6,702 nt of DNA, taken from the NCBI GenBank assembly GCA_005787025.1, contig SYCH01000169.1, positions 1 to 6,702 of the forward strand, given 5' to 3'. The DNA is from Actinomycetota bacterium. Lineage in GTDB: Bacteria; Actinomycetota; Acidimicrobiia; Acidimicrobiales; Ilumatobacteraceae. Positions 5,065 through 6,702 of the stretch are shown one piece after another; within the stretch, counting starts at the first letter, position 1; each line of letters begins with the position of its first letter. The position numbers and the translations under genes were made by a program. Under the pieces are notes generated by a model that was not told where the DNA came from, did no database searches, and worked only from the letters and a program-made list of their open reading frames with translations.

Positions 5065-6702
5065 ATGACCACCGTGACCCGACTCCTTCCTTGGAGACGC
5101 CAGAGCGGTTCCCCGAACGACGAGTTGTCACCCGTCATCGCATCGTTCCGTCGTCGCCACCCCAAGTCGGGGACGGCGGTGATGACCAAGGCTTTCGAGA
5201 TCGCCCGGCTCGCTCATTCCCAGCAGAAGCGCAAGAGCGGCGAGGGTTACATCAACCACCCGCTGGCCGTGGCCAAGATCGTCGCCGACATCGGTCTCGA
5301 CGAGACCACGGTCGCCGCGGCCTTGTTGCACGACGCCGTGGAGGACACCGAGATCACCATTGCCGACGTGGAACGCGAGTTCGGCTCCGAAGTGGCGGCC
5401 ATCGTCGATGGTGTCACGAAGCTGGAGCGCATCCAATTCGATTCCAAGGAGGCCCAACAGGCGGCGACCATGCGAAAGATGTTGGTCGCCATGGCCAAGG
5501 ACCTTCGGGTTCTCATCATCAAGTTGGCTGATCGTCTGCACAACATGCGCACCATCGCCGCCATGCCGGTGGAGAAGCAACAACGGATCGCTTCGGAGAC
5601 CCTCGACATTTACGCTCCGTTGGCGCACCGCCTCGGCATGCAGGGATTGAAGCAGCAGCTCGAGGATCTGGCCTTCGCCTCTTTGTATCCGAAGCGGTAC
5701 AGCGAACTCGATCATCTCGTCAGCACGCGCAGTCCCGAACGTGATGTCTATCTCGCCAAGGCCATGGCCGATGTCCGCGCGCAGTTGGCCGAACTGAACA
5801 TCGATGCCGACGTCACCGGGCGCGGTAAGCACCTCTGGAGCATCTACGAAAAGATGATCCAGAAGGGCAAGGAATTCGACGAGATCTTCGACATCGTCGC
5901 CATTCGGGTGGTCGTCGATTCGGTGAAGGATTGCTATGCGGCACTTGGTTGCATCCATGGGCGCTGGAAGCCCATCGTCGGCCGGTTCAAGGATTACGTG
6001 GCCATGCCCAAGTTCAACTTGTACCAGAGCCTCCACACCACGGTCATCGGACCCGGTGGCAAGCCGCTGGAGGTCCAGATCCGCAGTCGCGAGATGCACC
6101 AGCGGTCCGAGTGGGGTGTCGCCGCGCATTGGGCCTACAAGGACGGGGCCGAGACCCCCGACGTCGATTGGCTGAACCGCATCATCGACTGGCAGAGCGA
6201 CGTCGTCGATCCGGCCCAGTTCATGGAGAACCTGAAGACCGATCTGGATCAGGACGAGATCTTCGTGTTCACCCCCAAAGGGCGGGTGGTGGCGCTGCCA
6301 CTGGGGTCGTGCCCCGTGGACTTCGCCTATTCGGTGCACACCGAAATCGGGAGTGCCTGCATCGGTGCCCGGGTCAACGGCCGATTGGTGCCGCTCACGC
6401 ATCAGTTGAAGAGCGGAGACACCTGCGAGATCTTCACCTCGAAGGTGGAGACCGCCGGTCCATCCCGCGATTGGTTGGAATTCGTCGCCTCCCCGAAAGC
6501 CCGCAACAAGATCAAGCAGTGGTTCTCGCGAGAGCGACGTGAGGATCTCATCGAGGCCGGACGCGAGGAACTGACCCGAGAGCTTCGTCGCGAGAGGCTC
6601 CCCGTGAATCGCGTGATGGAGGGTCCCCAAATCGAGGCCGAGATGGCCGCGCTCAACTACACCGACCTCGAGACATTGCTCGCCGCGATCGGGGAGGGAC
6701 AC
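5065..6702 (+). CDS. rel: Rel, bifunctional (p)ppGpp synthetase/hydrolase (3' end beyond window)
   Basis: Rel makes ppGpp/pppGpp from ATP and GDP/GTP during starvation on ribosomes and hydrolyses them when nutrients return. 546 codons are visible and the frame is open at the edge; family members run to roughly 730-800 residues, so the final regulatory domains (zinc-finger/helical end and ACT/RRM) are outside. The HD hydrolase domain is intact: H65, H89-D90 and D156 (KLADRLHN) as metal ligands, plus catalytic E93-D94, matching Streptococcus Rel with a constant offset of 12. The synthetase domain has GRGKHLWSIYEKM (252-264), FDIVAIRV (275-282), RFKDY (307-311) and LEVQIR (335-340) with Glu336. 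The basic RxKD motif marks a bifunctional Rel, not a RelA-only synthetase. The TGS domain is about 396-459 (DEIFVFTPKGRVVALP onward). ATG 5065 is preferred over Met40 because residues of about 21-40 still resemble mycobacterial Rel upstream of the HD domain. Confidence 0.96.
   Translation, partial: MTTVTRLLPWRRQSGSPNDELSPVIASFRRRHPKSGTAVMTKAFEIARLAHSQQKRKSGEGYINHPLAVAKIVADIGLDETTVAAALLHDAVEDTEITIADVEREFGSEVAAIVDGVTKLERIQFDSKEAQQAATMRKMLVAMAKDLRVLIIKLADRLHNMRTIAAMPVEKQQRIASETLDIYAPLAHRLGMQGLKQQLEDLAFASLYPKRYSELDHLVSTRSPERDVYLAKAMADVRAQLAELNIDADVTGRGKHLWSIYEKMIQKGKEFDEIFDIVAIRVVVDSVKDCYAALGCIHGRWKPIVGRFKDYVAMPKFNLYQSLHTTVIGPGGKPLEVQIRSREMHQRSEWGVAAHWAYKDGAETPDVDWLNRIIDWQSDVVDPAQFMENLKTDLDQDEIFVFTPKGRVVALPLGSCPVDFAYSVHTEIGSACIGARVNGRLVPLTHQLKSGDTCEIFTSKVETAGPSRDWLEFVASPKARNKIKQWFSRERREDLIEAGREELTRELRRERLPVNRVMEGPQIEAEMAALNYTDLETLLAAIGEGH

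Noticed and set aside
5128..6702. A 524-codon open frame on the - strand opposite rel.
   Set aside because: It mirrors rel codon for codon in a GC-rich gene where antisense stops are rare. Its translation is His/Gly/Asp/Leu-rich with no family motif, while the + strand encodes an unmistakable Rel.

Overview
The window is a GC-rich, tightly packed stretch of bacterial chromosome. All genes lie on the + strand, in the order queA (3' end only) - tgt - yajC - secD - secF - apt - rel (5' part, running off the right edge). Protein signatures point to Actinomycetota: the SecD TM4 motif (IGVTVDSYVVFFEKLKDE), the SecF motif (FSLYDTIVVFDKVQDN), and a bifunctional Rel whose N-terminal region resembles mycobacterial Rel beyond the HD domain. 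The Thr-Thr-Val-Pro linker in SecD, together with queA-tgt directly in front of yajC, makes me favour an Acidimicrobiia-like member. That class-level placement is inference from memory, not a search.

Layout. Bases 1-1209 hold the last two steps of queuosine tRNA modification that act on tRNA: the tail of QueA, then Tgt starting 2 nt later. Bases 1210-1327 are the largest gap; it holds two short back-to-back hairpins, a duplicated AAGGA motif and a weak -10-like hexamer. Bases 1328-4477 encode the accessory Sec translocase module YajC-SecD-SecF, with a 7-nt gap between yajC and secD and a 4-nt GTGA overlap between secD and secF. Apt (adenine salvage) follows with a start within 11 nt of the secF stop, or overlapping it. 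A 69-nt gap then leads to rel, the bifunctional (p)ppGpp synthetase/hydrolase. Its ATG sits exactly where transcription would start from a GATAAT -10 element, suggesting a leaderless transcript.

How the genes fit together. YajC, SecD and SecF form one membrane complex that uses the proton gradient to help proteins finish export after SecA. Tgt and QueA modify the wobble base of GUN-anticodon tRNAs. Apt and Rel both concern purine nucleotides: Apt consumes PRPP to make AMP, and Rel controls growth through (p)ppGpp. The modules are probably co-transcribed for convenience rather than acting in one pathway. The order joins the queA-tgt-yajC-secDF arrangement known from proteobacteria to the yajC-secDF-apt-rel arrangement known from actinobacteria.

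I found no mobile element, CRISPR array, RNA gene or recognisable new system. This is a conserved housekeeping region. The points most worth checking are the leaderless rel promoter, the hairpin pair before yajC, the long Thr/Pro linker and cysteine pair in SecD, and one unusual residue beside the Tgt nucleophile.
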